Of a stretch of 64,000 nt of DNA, positions 56,417-64,000 are shown in pieces. Numbering within the stretch: position 1 is the stretch's first letter; every line of letters begins with the position of its first letter. Source of the stretch: Evernia prunastri (taxonomy: Eukaryota; Ascomycota; Lecanoromycetes; Lecanorales; Parmeliaceae); the NCBI GenBank assembly GCA_003184365.1, contig NKYR01000017.1, positions 186,001 through 250,000 on the forward strand, given 5' to 3'. The position numbers were made by a program, and so were the translations under genes. Below the pieces are notes generated by a model. The model did not search any database and had not been told where the DNA came from. It saw only the letters and a list, made by a program, of their open reading frames with translations.

Positions 56417-57083
56417 TGTCTTTCATTCGCTCTGAAATGTTTCGGTAAGTGGGAATTTCAAGATACGAGGAGGGGAAGAATACGAGAGGGAGGTGTGAGA
56501 TTAAGTAGGGCGCTGAGTCGCTGACGGCCTAGGATTAGAAAAGGTTTAACCTTTCTCACGCCGCAGAATATGTAAAATAGATACGTGTTGGAGTGTATGT
56601 GTTGGAGAGTCAGCGGCTATTCGGGCCCGAATAGAATATGGAGGCTGCAAGTAATAGGGAGACTGTCTGAATCTGGCACGGCTGTCTCAACCTCCGATGC
56701 TTGAGTCTGAGCAAATTGGGGGCTTCATGCACAGTGACGGGATGCCCGACAGTGCCGTAGACAGCCTCGAGTTTCATCATTGCGCCTGGCTTTATCTGCG
56801 GCGACAATGTAACTCTCGCTCTCTTCCTGGAAGCTGTGCAATTCCGCGCTATACTACGTACATACGAGCATATGTACTCTTGCTGCCTCGGAAGGATGAA
56901 ACCTGGCAGACAATTTTAGCCTTCCCGCTTTTACCCTTGCTCCCTTGCTCCCTTGCCTACCACCCTAAGAGGCTTCCATGAAACAGTCTCTACCCGATGA
57001 CTATTCGAACCAATGAAACCCCTGTCTCTCAACGGTCGTCTCAACCTCCAATGCTCTCCTAGCTCAGCATCGTTAACAACCAT
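56417..57083. other. Divergent promoter region (MIT gene / yae1)
   Basis: About 670 bp between two divergent start codons. No motif stands out, except that CTTGCTCCCTTGCTCCCTTGC near 56936 is a short tandem repeat. Confidence 0.4.
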
Positions 57084-57671
57084 ATGGCTCTCACACCTCC
57101 CTCCACCCCACCTTCATCTTCCTCACCCACTAGCAACAATCACCTTTCTGACATTTTCTCCGCCTCGGCCCCCACCTCCCCTACTGCAGCCGATCCTTCA
57201 GATATCCCGCGCCTCCGTAGCACGCACTCCACAGCCGGCTACCGGGCCGGAATTTCCACTTCCAAAGAACGCTCCTTGCAGCCCGGTTTCGACCAAGGAT
57301 ACTCCCTTAGCGCAGTCTTCGGGCTGCGCGTGGGCTACATACTTGGAGCTTTGGAGGGTCTATATTCTGCTTATCCGCAAGGGAGCGAGGAGAGGGAGGC
57401 GCTCAAGAAATTGGTGAAGGAGGCGAGGGAGCAGCTGGCCATTGAGAAGGTCTTTGGGAGGGAGTGGTGGGGCGAGGATGGGATCTGGAGATATGAAGTC
57501 GAGGGGGAGGAAGAGGAGGTCACCTTTCGTGAGGTGGTCGATGCGCATCCGCTCGTAAAAGAGTGGGTAGAGAGGGCAGAGCAGGAGATGAAGATCGCAG
57601 GGGTAAAAGCGGGAAGGTTCGAGGGAAGAGAGTGGGAGCAAGGGAGGGTGGACAATGAAGAGGTGGGCTGA
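57084..57671 (+). CDS. yae1: Yae1 family protein (deca-GX3)
   Basis: Single exon, 195 aa. Yae1 with Lto1 adapts the cytosolic Fe-S targeting complex to the ABC protein Rli1, which is needed for ribosome recycling. The hallmark Gly-every-fourth-residue helix runs from Gly52 to Gly92 (GYRAGISTSKERS, QPGFDQGYSLSAVFGLRVGY, ILGALEGL), preceded by LRSTHSTA. The N-terminus is Ser/Pro-rich and disordered; the C-terminal half is acidic and helical, with REWWGEDGIWRYEVEG and AHPLVKEWVERAEQEM. Length is in the usual range. The ATG at 57084 is the first in frame before the low-complexity leader. Confidence 0.88.
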   Translation: MALTPPSTPPSSSSPTSNNHLSDIFSASAPTSPTAADPSDIPRLRSTHSTAGYRAGISTSKERSLQPGFDQGYSLSAVFGLRVGYILGALEGLYSAYPQGSEEREALKKLVKEAREQLAIEKVFGREWWGEDGIWRYEVEGEEEEVTFREVVDAHPLVKEWVERAEQEMKIAGVKAGRFEGREWEQGRVDNEEVG

Positions 57672-58015
57672 GTACAGCAACGATGAGGCTCAGTCTATTC
57701 TGATTAGGCCCAAGACCCGGTCTTTGCCTCATTACAGAGGAAAGTTTGCTTGAGAGAGCCGAGAGACAGATACCGAAAACTATCTACTCGATCAAGAGCC
57801 TAGAGGCTAAGCGTCACCATCAAAGCCTAAACAAAATCATGGAAAGTCGTCAGGTCGTTACAGTGTTCAAGTGGGTAACAGCACCAAGAAAGCCTCCACC
57901 GTATCATCGGTCGGAGCTGCATCAAATGTCTGGTCCGAAAGGCGATGTCTCCAAAATCTCCCGCCCAAAAGAGCAACTGAGTAATCGTTGAGGCACATGC
58001 CGGCTTTATGCGCTA
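57672..58015. other. Convergent spacer
   Basis: 344 bp between the stops of yae1 (+) and the zinc-motif gene (-). Nothing else seen. Confidence 0.4.
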
Positions 58016-59212
58016 TCATGACTTAGAGAACAGATTGTTCCAGGATAACCTGGTTTTCGACCTTTGGTTCAGCCTGCCTAGAGAATTGAAGAGCCGAACG
58101 TTCGACGGTACCTTCTTGCCGTCATCATCCTCGTCGCTACTGTCATCTGAAAAATGGGAATGCTCCTCTTCCGTGGTCGCCGGCTGTTGTTCGTCCGTTG
58201 CGTCTTCTTGTCCCGTCTGCTCTTCTAAAGGCTGCAGACCGATATTGTACTTGTTGAAAGAGCAAACCTCGCTTCTGGAGAGGCACTTCCCGCAGCTGGG
58301 CATCCCACCACCATATCTAACCTTGCGACTTCCACAAAAAGCACAAGCAGTGTCACGCTTGCGCGATCTTGGCTTTCTTGTAGCCTTGGGTATGCTGACA
58401 ATGTTCGGTCCTTCAAGTTGGCTGCATGGGCCCGGCCAGGACCTTGTCTTGTACTGCAGCGGCGGCGGTGGTAATGCTGCCATATCCGGAATGGCGCTTG
58501 AGCCGATCGGTGTTGGAGAAGAGATTTGCCCGCCGGTAAGAGCGGGTCGAGGGTCTGAGGCATCGTTACTTTGTGAAGAAGATCGGAACCTGCTTGGCGC
58601 GCCTGCAAGAGTATCCCCAGAAGATCGGAGATTGAAAATTTTGAAGGTAGGTGACTTTGGACACCTGGCTATTGTGTGGACATCGAAGGCTGTGAAGTGG
58701 GAGTCGACCTCTCTGTCGCTTGAAAGATCATTCACAAGAGTATTAGTACCGCTGCTTCTTGAGGAGGGACACTCTGAAGTCGTCACTGTCATATCATCGT
58801 CGTCAGATGCTGAAGAAACCTGGCGTAGTGGAGTCATTCTGTACAATTGTTCCTCAGGGCAGTCGAGCTTCATCCGGGAAACGCTGTCACTCATAAGGGT
58901 GGGAAGGTACGAGCCCAATGGTTGTGTATGCTGTATTGATGACAGCGTTGCCTGGTGGGCCTCAATTTTTCGGTCGACGAGAAACAGAGCGCAAGAGGTG
59001 GATGGACAAGCTTCGTTTACTTCGGTACAAGTCAATGGAGTATACTTAGTCGGTGATGGCGGCGGAGCACAGGGTACTTGTTCTCTATAAGAGGTGCGAC
59101 GCTCGAACAAGTCATTGTCTTGCTCCTCAACATGAACGCAAAGTTCTCGCTGAGGGTTGTATGAGCAAGACAGGACTGGGTCGTGACTTGGAGGTACATT
59201 GAGAGAGGGCAT
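58016..59212 (-). CDS. Protein with C-terminal degenerate Zn2Cys6 motif
   Basis: Single exon, 398 aa. The first 270 residues are Ser/Pro-rich and likely disordered. Near the C-terminus, after the basic segment KATRKPRSRKRDT, comes a motif spaced like a fungal binuclear zinc cluster: Cys290-x2-Cys293-x6-Tyr300, then Cys307-x2-Cys310-x6-Cys317. The third cysteine is replaced by Tyr300, so a normal two-zinc cluster cannot form. An acidic stretch (SHFSDDSSDEDDDGKK) follows, then RLFNSLGRLNQRSK near the end. The C-terminal position is also unusual, since such clusters mostly lie near the N-terminus. It could be a divergent DNA-binding protein, a single-zinc variant, or a decaying regulator. The opposite strand is open over most of this interval but looks like a shadow. 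Confidence 0.7.
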   Translation of the reverse strand: MPSLNVPPSHDPVLSCSYNPQRELCVHVEEQDNDLFERRTSYREQVPCAPPPSPTKYTPLTCTEVNEACPSTSCALFLVDRKIEAHQATLSSIQHTQPLGSYLPTLMSDSVSRMKLDCPEEQLYRMTPLRQVSSASDDDDMTVTTSECPSSRSSGTNTLVNDLSSDREVDSHFTAFDVHTIARCPKSPTFKIFNLRSSGDTLAGAPSRFRSSSQSNDASDPRPALTGGQISSPTPIGSSAIPDMAALPPPPLQYKTRSWPGPCSQLEGPNIVSIPKATRKPRSRKRDTACAFCGSRKVRYGGGMPSCGKCLSRSEVCSFNKYNIGLQPLEEQTGQEDATDEQQPATTEEEHSHFSDDSSDEDDDGKKVPSNVRLFNSLGRLNQRSKTRLSWNNLFSKS

Positions 59213-60699
59213 TGTTTGATATCGCAGATAGGCGAAAGGCCCCTTCGCGTAAGTATAGCTAAGAGAATAAGAGCAAAATCGTTGGAGTTACAGTTGTAGA
59301 GATTCAGAAGAGATGGGGAATCGAGCAATCCTGTAAGCACTCCTGAGGGATTTAAGGGTGACCTTTGAGGACTCCCCCTACAGCCGGGAATGCATTCCAT
59401 AGCTTCCCCGCAAAACAAACCCCATGGGGACGTGATGTGTTACATAAAGCAAGGGAGAAAATCCACCCAAGACAGGAAAGAGAGCTGTATTGTCGCTTCG
59501 ACCATATCGACAATACAGCCGCCCGTATGGAGACTACACCGTCTTCGTCGAGAAACGCCGGAAAGAGAAGCGTAAGAGTAGCATCATAGACGCGGGCACA
59601 ATGGCAAATGCGAGGCTAGGAGATCGACTTTCGACGTTTCAGGGACGAATACAAGAATCTTCCCTAGATGCGAGGGGGACTGGTCCCACTTGTGGCTAGG
59701 CCCTTGAGAGCATCACGAAATCTATGGGAGGAATCAGGAGGTAGGCCTCATCATGATGGCTAGGACTTCTGGGATGTCACGAAAAAAAGGGATTAACGCT
59801 GCAAGAAGCCGGCTGGCAAAAGACCGATTAGGCTTTTGTACCAGATTCTATCATATTCAGACTTGGGACGATATCAGAAGAGGTGGAGGATAGCAAATCG
59901 AACCTATGGGATTGCCCCGTAGCTCTATGCACCTCAGAAAGCAATTGACAGGACTTGTGAGGAGATGTCTTGGATTGTGACCTGGACATCAGTAGACAAA
60001 GTTGGTTGTGATTGACTTAAGGCAAGATCCTCGTACTGGATGCTGTAAAATGGTAGAAATCCAATGATGGCAAGAACATATTGCGCATAAGGTAGGCTGT
60101 AAGGAAAGGGAAACCATTTGTTACGTTACGTTCAGGTAACGTTAGGTAGATAGGTAATTTACCCTAGGTTCTAGGATCTTGAGAGCAGGTCATTTCAGCC
60201 TTAAATCTAGAACCAAGCCATCGGCCGTGCCTCGCCACGCTTTCAGGGTCTTTTTAATCATTTAATGTTACAATGACATTTAGCGTTGTGCGCTGCGCTG
60301 GCATTCCATACCACTCACCCCAAAAAGTGGATCTGCGAGTTGCGTCCAGCCATAATAATGACCTGTAAATACTACCGTAATACTCTTTACTCCAAGATAC
60401 TGCAAATCAAATACACCATTCTACCCAATTGAATGTTTCAACAAGCTCGCAGCAACTCGTGCTTCTCCGGCGCAATCACCGCCAAGAGCATGCATCTCGA
60501 TTTTTCCGGGTTGCGTTGAGCTGCCCTGTGCTTCGAGCTTCGGAGATTGTGTGAAGCCATTGCGCCTGCTAAAAGCCTCAATTCTGCCTTCAAAAACTCC
60601 GCAATGATGGTCTAAAGTTATATTCAATCTTCGCATAGCATCGTCCTGTCTCCGAGCGTCAAGGAGGCGCCACTGGGGGTGGAAAAGGTCGACCAGGGT
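59213..60699. other. Intergenic region
   Basis: About 1.5 kb with no supported gene. ACGTTACGTT and GGTAACGTTAGGTAGATAGG sequences near 60120-60155 form an imperfect inverted pair. TC-rich sequence begins beyond 60600. Confidence 0.4.
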
Positions 60700-60956
60700 A
60701 TGAGCAGCTTACCGTACATTCAAGACATTTTGGGCAGACACAAACCGAAACAAACGAAGCTCCAAACCACTTTCTATTGTCCATCGGGAACAATTGTCAC
60801 GGGCCACTGCAGCTCCAATCTCAGCGGTAAGCTTTCGATATTGGAATTACTTCGAGGGTTTGCACGTCGCGCTCGCCTGTCTCCCAGCCTCCCCAGCCAT
60901 CTCAACATCACGCCCAATTTTCCGCCTCCTTCCATCAATTTGGACCTACTGACCAA

Positions 60957-63839
60957 GTGCATTCGCACCGTCAGATTATCGTCTCTGAATTCCTCTTCAC
61001 CTCGCGCGACCGTACCCTGCGCACACAGCTCAAGGCTCCTGAAGCTCGTCTTCACCAGCGAAACTCGAGCTCCTCAGCACAAATACACAACTTACCTTTT
61101 AATCCTGCGGTAGCTACACCTCAACTTGCTGCTCTGCCTCGACCAAATTTATCTACGACTGACGAGCCCAACGAAATTCACGAATCCACCAACCCATCAT
61201 CGCAACGCCAGCAGCGTCAGCAACCACTATCTCAACAACCTCAATCACGGCCCTCAAGTTCATCAGGAAGCGCTCGTACTCTCAGAAGAACTCCAAGGTT
61301 TGAACCAGGGAGTCGGACCCCGATCGTCCGCGGTCAAGAAAGACAAAGTTCAACTGCGCAATTTACCAAACCGCCAGCACCGCTGTACCCCCGTGATCGG
61401 CCTTACAAGCCAAGTCTCGAGGGCTCGAATACCCCTGTTTCTTCCACACAAAGCCTTCTCTCTTCTTACTGGCCCAAGAGGACCACCAGGATCTCGAAAT
61501 ATACGGCAAACGCCATACGCTACGCCCTCGAAGCAGTTCGCGCAGATCCCGAAGGATCACACCCGTTGATCGAGGGTGACGAACGTGCGCGGTGGACCCC
61601 CAAACCCTTCACACCTGACAACGTTGAGTTGCACGCTTCAATGTCCGATCTGGCTGTTGGGGTGAGCAATGGGCGCACACAGAATGGTGGCTCTCGCGCT
61701 GCCGTTCCCGTGCCTTTTGCCGTTGGTGATCGCGTTCGGACGCCGACAGACATTATGAGAGACCGTAAAGATCGGGAAGCCAGAAGAAAAGCTGAGAGTG
61801 AACGACAGAAAAGAGAACAAGACAGGGAAGAACAGCGACGGATCCAAGATGAACAAGATAGAACGGCTGGCACTGCTGGCGTTGACCAAATCGGTGAGGG
61901 GGCAAGCCATCGGAAATCAGAAGGAGCTATTAGGAGATCTACTGTCGAATCCACACAACAAGAACCAAGCGAGAGAAGGTCAGGAGACCGAGGAAGCGGT
62001 GGTAGTACCAAGGCAAACATTGCTTCAACAGCCCAGCCTGCAGTCTATGCGCCTAGCAATGGTCGAGCCGAGAAGCCCCCCGCGACTGTCCCAGACGATA
62101 GCGCCGGCGTGAGTAGTATTCCCCAGCAGCCTAAAACAAGACCTCCTGGAGCAAAACTTTCGACTGGCCAGCCAAGACCCGTTGATGCCAAATTCAGACA
62201 GACGCCTCGTGCGGTCTCTGCAGCTGCTGCAGCGGCCAGTGGTCAAAAAGAATACAAAAATGCCTCGGTTAATGCAACTGCAGGGACTTCCCAGCTGCGA
62301 TTAGACCGTGGAACAGCGCCAGCTGGCCAATCACAGCCTGCACAAGATTCGACTAGCGGCTCTCAGCAACGAAGCACCACTTCCTCATTCCCTCACGCCT
62401 TTGAAAGATGGGAAACGCTATCTTCTCACTGGGAGGGTCTGACTTCTTTCTGGATTCACAGACTAGAACAGAACAAAGATGATCTAGATCGAGAGCCTCT
62501 AAACCAACAAATGGCGCGCCAGGTGACCGACCTGTCTGCTGCAGGAGCTAATCTATTCCACGCAGTCGTCGAACTACAGCGGCTTCGAGCTTCTTCGGAG
62601 CGCAAGTTCCAGCGGTGGTTCTTTGAGACCAGAGCCGAGCAAGAACGTTTTCGAGAAAGCCAAAGCAAGTTCGAGCAGCGGATGCAGGAAGAGCGTTCTG
62701 TTGCAACTAACGCCCATGCTGACCTTTCGAGGCTACAGAAGGAAAGGGACGCAGCTATATCCCAGAGAAAAACTGCAGAGGTTCTGGTCAGAGAAAAGAA
62801 TCGTGAACTATCAATCGCGAAAGAAGAAGCCCGGCGAGCATGGGAGGAACTGGGTCGTAGAGAGCAAGAAGAGCGAGATCGCACCCTATTGCTGAAGAGG
62901 GGACAGGCCACGTCAGTAGGCGGCGTTCACGTTGTGCCAATTGTCCAAGGAGGGAGCACTAATCGGCCAGACCCTGATACTGGCTCCGTTCCATCGCGAT
63001 CGGCACAGGTTGAAAGTCCAACAGATGATGAACCGGGCTATACAACCTATGATCCAGCCAGGTCCGAGACAGATACTGACCCGTTCACCGAAGGCGGCGG
63101 CCGTGTCAGTCTTCCCCATGGTGCCCACCCTGAGTTTGACCGTCCATTACAGTCAAACGCGACAACCCAGCCTCATCAACCGACCTCGAACGTATCAGCA
63201 GCTGCTAGCCAAGCAGCTCGAACAGCAACATCTTCAGGCCCCCAACCATCTAGTACTCAGGCAAGGACAACGCCCGCTTCGTCTGCGCCAATTGGTGGTA
63301 CCTACCTCAACTACAGACCTGAAGGAGCTGCTCCCATCACAACACAGGGTGGCACCTCGTCTTTCTATCAACACGAGGGAACGTCGCTCCATGGCCCTGC
63401 ATTCACGTCTCTCCAGGGGCAGCCTCGTGTCAGCGAAGGTGATGAACGTTCAGTCCCATCTGTGGGTGATACTCTTAGCGAAGAGGATTATGATCTTGAT
63501 GAGAACGGTGAAATCCGACGAGACGCTCACGGTCATCCAAGCCTTGGTCGTCGAGGACCCGCCTCCGAAGATAGCGATGAATATGATGTTCAGGAGCAGC
63601 TCGATCGCGAGCAGATGTACGGTCGAAGTTACGGCGTTGAGTATGGATCTGGTCCTCCTGCTGCCCCAGGCCGCCAGGAATCGAGTGTGCCAGATTATTC
63701 CGGGAGTGGGTTCGGCGCAGGATGGGAGGCTCTGCCGCGACATCATCATCCTACGCGACTCAGCGATGTTCTAGAGGAGGACGAGAGAAGTCGTGCAACC
63801 CCGAGCAGGGCTAGCCAAAACAGCAGAGGCATGCGGTGA
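60957..63839 (+). CDS. Coiled-coil protein of unknown function, 5' end unresolved
   Basis: The frame 60957..63839 (about 960 codons) is open, but the first in-frame ATG is only at about 61641 (MSDLAVGVSNG), after sequence that looks conserved: LLSSYWPKRTTRISKYTANA, IRYALEAVRA and WTPKPFTPDNVELHASM. A 5' exon is therefore likely. One candidate is ATG 60700 to a GTAAGC donor at 60827, spliced to 60958 in correct phase, but the acceptor lacks a good branch site. The middle has long charged helices (RDRKDREARRKAESERQKRE; later KFEQRMQEERSVATNAHADL and EKNRELSIAKEEARRAWEEL), predicting coiled coil. A globular-looking block HAFERWETLSSHWEGLTSFW lies between. The C-terminus is acidic and disordered, ending SRGMR. 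I do not recognise its role. Confidence 0.7.
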   Translation: MHSHRQIIVSEFLFTSRDRTLRTQLKAPEARLHQRNSSSSAQIHNLPFNPAVATPQLAALPRPNLSTTDEPNEIHESTNPSSQRQQRQQPLSQQPQSRPSSSSGSARTLRRTPRFEPGSRTPIVRGQERQSSTAQFTKPPAPLYPRDRPYKPSLEGSNTPVSSTQSLLSSYWPKRTTRISKYTANAIRYALEAVRADPEGSHPLIEGDERARWTPKPFTPDNVELHASMSDLAVGVSNGRTQNGGSRAAVPVPFAVGDRVRTPTDIMRDRKDREARRKAESERQKREQDREEQRRIQDEQDRTAGTAGVDQIGEGASHRKSEGAIRRSTVESTQQEPSERRSGDRGSGGSTKANIASTAQPAVYAPSNGRAEKPPATVPDDSAGVSSIPQQPKTRPPGAKLSTGQPRPVDAKFRQTPRAVSAAAAAASGQKEYKNASVNATAGTSQLRLDRGTAPAGQSQPAQDSTSGSQQRSTTSSFPHAFERWETLSSHWEGLTSFWIHRLEQNKDDLDREPLNQQMARQVTDLSAAGANLFHAVVELQRLRASSERKFQRWFFETRAEQERFRESQSKFEQRMQEERSVATNAHADLSRLQKERDAAISQRKTAEVLVREKNRELSIAKEEARRAWEELGRREQEERDRTLLLKRGQATSVGGVHVVPIVQGGSTNRPDPDTGSVPSRSAQVESPTDDEPGYTTYDPARSETDTDPFTEGGGRVSLPHGAHPEFDRPLQSNATTQPHQPTSNVSAAASQAARTATSSGPQPSSTQARTTPASSAPIGGTYLNYRPEGAAPITTQGGTSSFYQHEGTSLHGPAFTSLQGQPRVSEGDERSVPSVGDTLSEEDYDLDENGEIRRDAHGHPSLGRRGPASEDSDEYDVQEQLDREQMYGRSYGVEYGSGPPAAPGRQESSVPDYSGSGFGAGWEALPRHHHPTRLSDVLEEDERSRATPSRASQNSRGMR

Positions 63840-64000
63840 TGCCCTTTCTCGTTTTGGGCTGCCTCTCAATCCGCACATACTAAAATTCGAAGGGCGTTGG
63901 ATGGTGATAGTCCCAGCACCTGAGCGGAGGCGCTATTTAAGGTGATTATGTTGAGCAATCGATGCGTTCACTTCTTGAGCAATACTGTTCATGCCGTGAA
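63840..64000. other. 3' flank at window end
   Basis: Downstream sequence of the coiled-coil gene. No feature is visible in these 161 bp. Confidence 0.4.

Noticed and set aside
58008..59090. 360-codon plus-strand frame opposite the zinc-motif protein
   Set aside because: The minus strand has the motif with zinc-cluster spacing, a basic stretch and an acidic tail typical of a real protein; the plus frame is Ser/Leu/Gly-rich without motifs and fits an antisense shadow.
60119..60160. TTACG/TAACG-type sequence considered as telomere-like or an origin element
   Set aside because: It does not contain tandem TTAGGG units and the inverted match is imperfect and short.
1..64000. CRISPR array, phage or bacterial defence island
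   Set aside because: No regularly spaced repeats, no bacterial ribosome binding sites or operons; introns and gene content are those of a filamentous ascomycete.

Overview
The window is nuclear DNA of a filamentous ascomycete (Pezizomycotina). Three things show this: almost every gene has short introns (mostly 47-100 nt) with GT..AG ends and CTAAC/CTGAC-type branch sites; the proteins are typical of the group (Zn2Cys6 regulator, DUF7704 membrane protein, GaaA/GaaC pectin catabolism, Aim11, Yae1); and gene-poor spacers full of homopolymers and microsatellites separate the genes. I cannot fix the class or genus. No prophage, bacterial operon, CRISPR array or recognisable transposon is present.

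Layout. 1-1268 (-): Golgi syntaxin Sed5, cut by the left edge. 2077-9923 (+): a giant low-complexity protein that I read as one three-exon gene. 10415-11488 (-): vacuolar SNARE Vam7. 11795-12869 (-): EB1/Bim1, six exons. 13426-15683 (-): F-box/WD40 protein. 16156-16665 (+): DUF7704 membrane protein. 17309-20268: a divergent pair, D-galacturonate reductase (gaaA-like, -) and 2-keto-3-deoxy-L-galactonate aldolase (gaaC/lga1-like, +), across a 648-bp shared promoter. 21835-25599 (+): vacuolar Ca2+-ATPase of the Pmc1 type. 27693-28667 (-): Rab5/Vps21 GTPase. 28.7-34.1 kb: a gene-poor stretch with one possible tiny spliced gene. 34128-35237 (+): NDUFAF5-type complex I assembly methyltransferase. 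35405-36150 (-) and 36323-38048 (+): Arp2/3 subunit Arc15 and dynactin p62, divergent and 172 bp apart. 38225-39099 (-): ribosomal protein eS7. 40002-41276 (-): phosphopantothenate-cysteine ligase (Cab2). 42796-45685 (+): Zn2Cys6 transcription factor. 46092-47303 (+): secreted Ser/Thr-rich protein with an unresolved frame change. 47779-48336 (-): Aim11. 48965-49048 (+): an imperfect tRNA-Arg(UCU). 50672-51415 (-): glutathione S-transferase.

The right end is less conserved: a P-loop ATPase (52087-54260, -), an orphan protein with an exact 57-bp tandem duplication (54917-55915, -), an 87-aa protein consisting almost only of an MIT domain (56102-56416, -), Yae1 (57084-57671, +), a protein with a C-terminal Zn2Cys6 motif lacking its third cysteine (58016-59212, -), and a coiled-coil protein with an unresolved 5' end (about 60957-63839, +).

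Most genes are single housekeeping functions: vesicle fusion (Sed5, Vam7, Rab5), cytoskeleton (Bim1, Arc15, dynactin p62), mitochondria (NDUFAF5, Aim11), translation (eS7; Yae1 in Fe-S cluster delivery to Rli1) and CoA synthesis (Cab2). The only clear pathway cluster is the gaaA-gaaC pair, catalysing the first and third steps of D-galacturonate breakdown. I found no convincing new multi-gene system. The best leads are the MIT-only small protein, the three-Cys/two-Cys zinc motif, the P-loop ATPase with its Cys-rich first exon, and the tandem-duplicated orphan.
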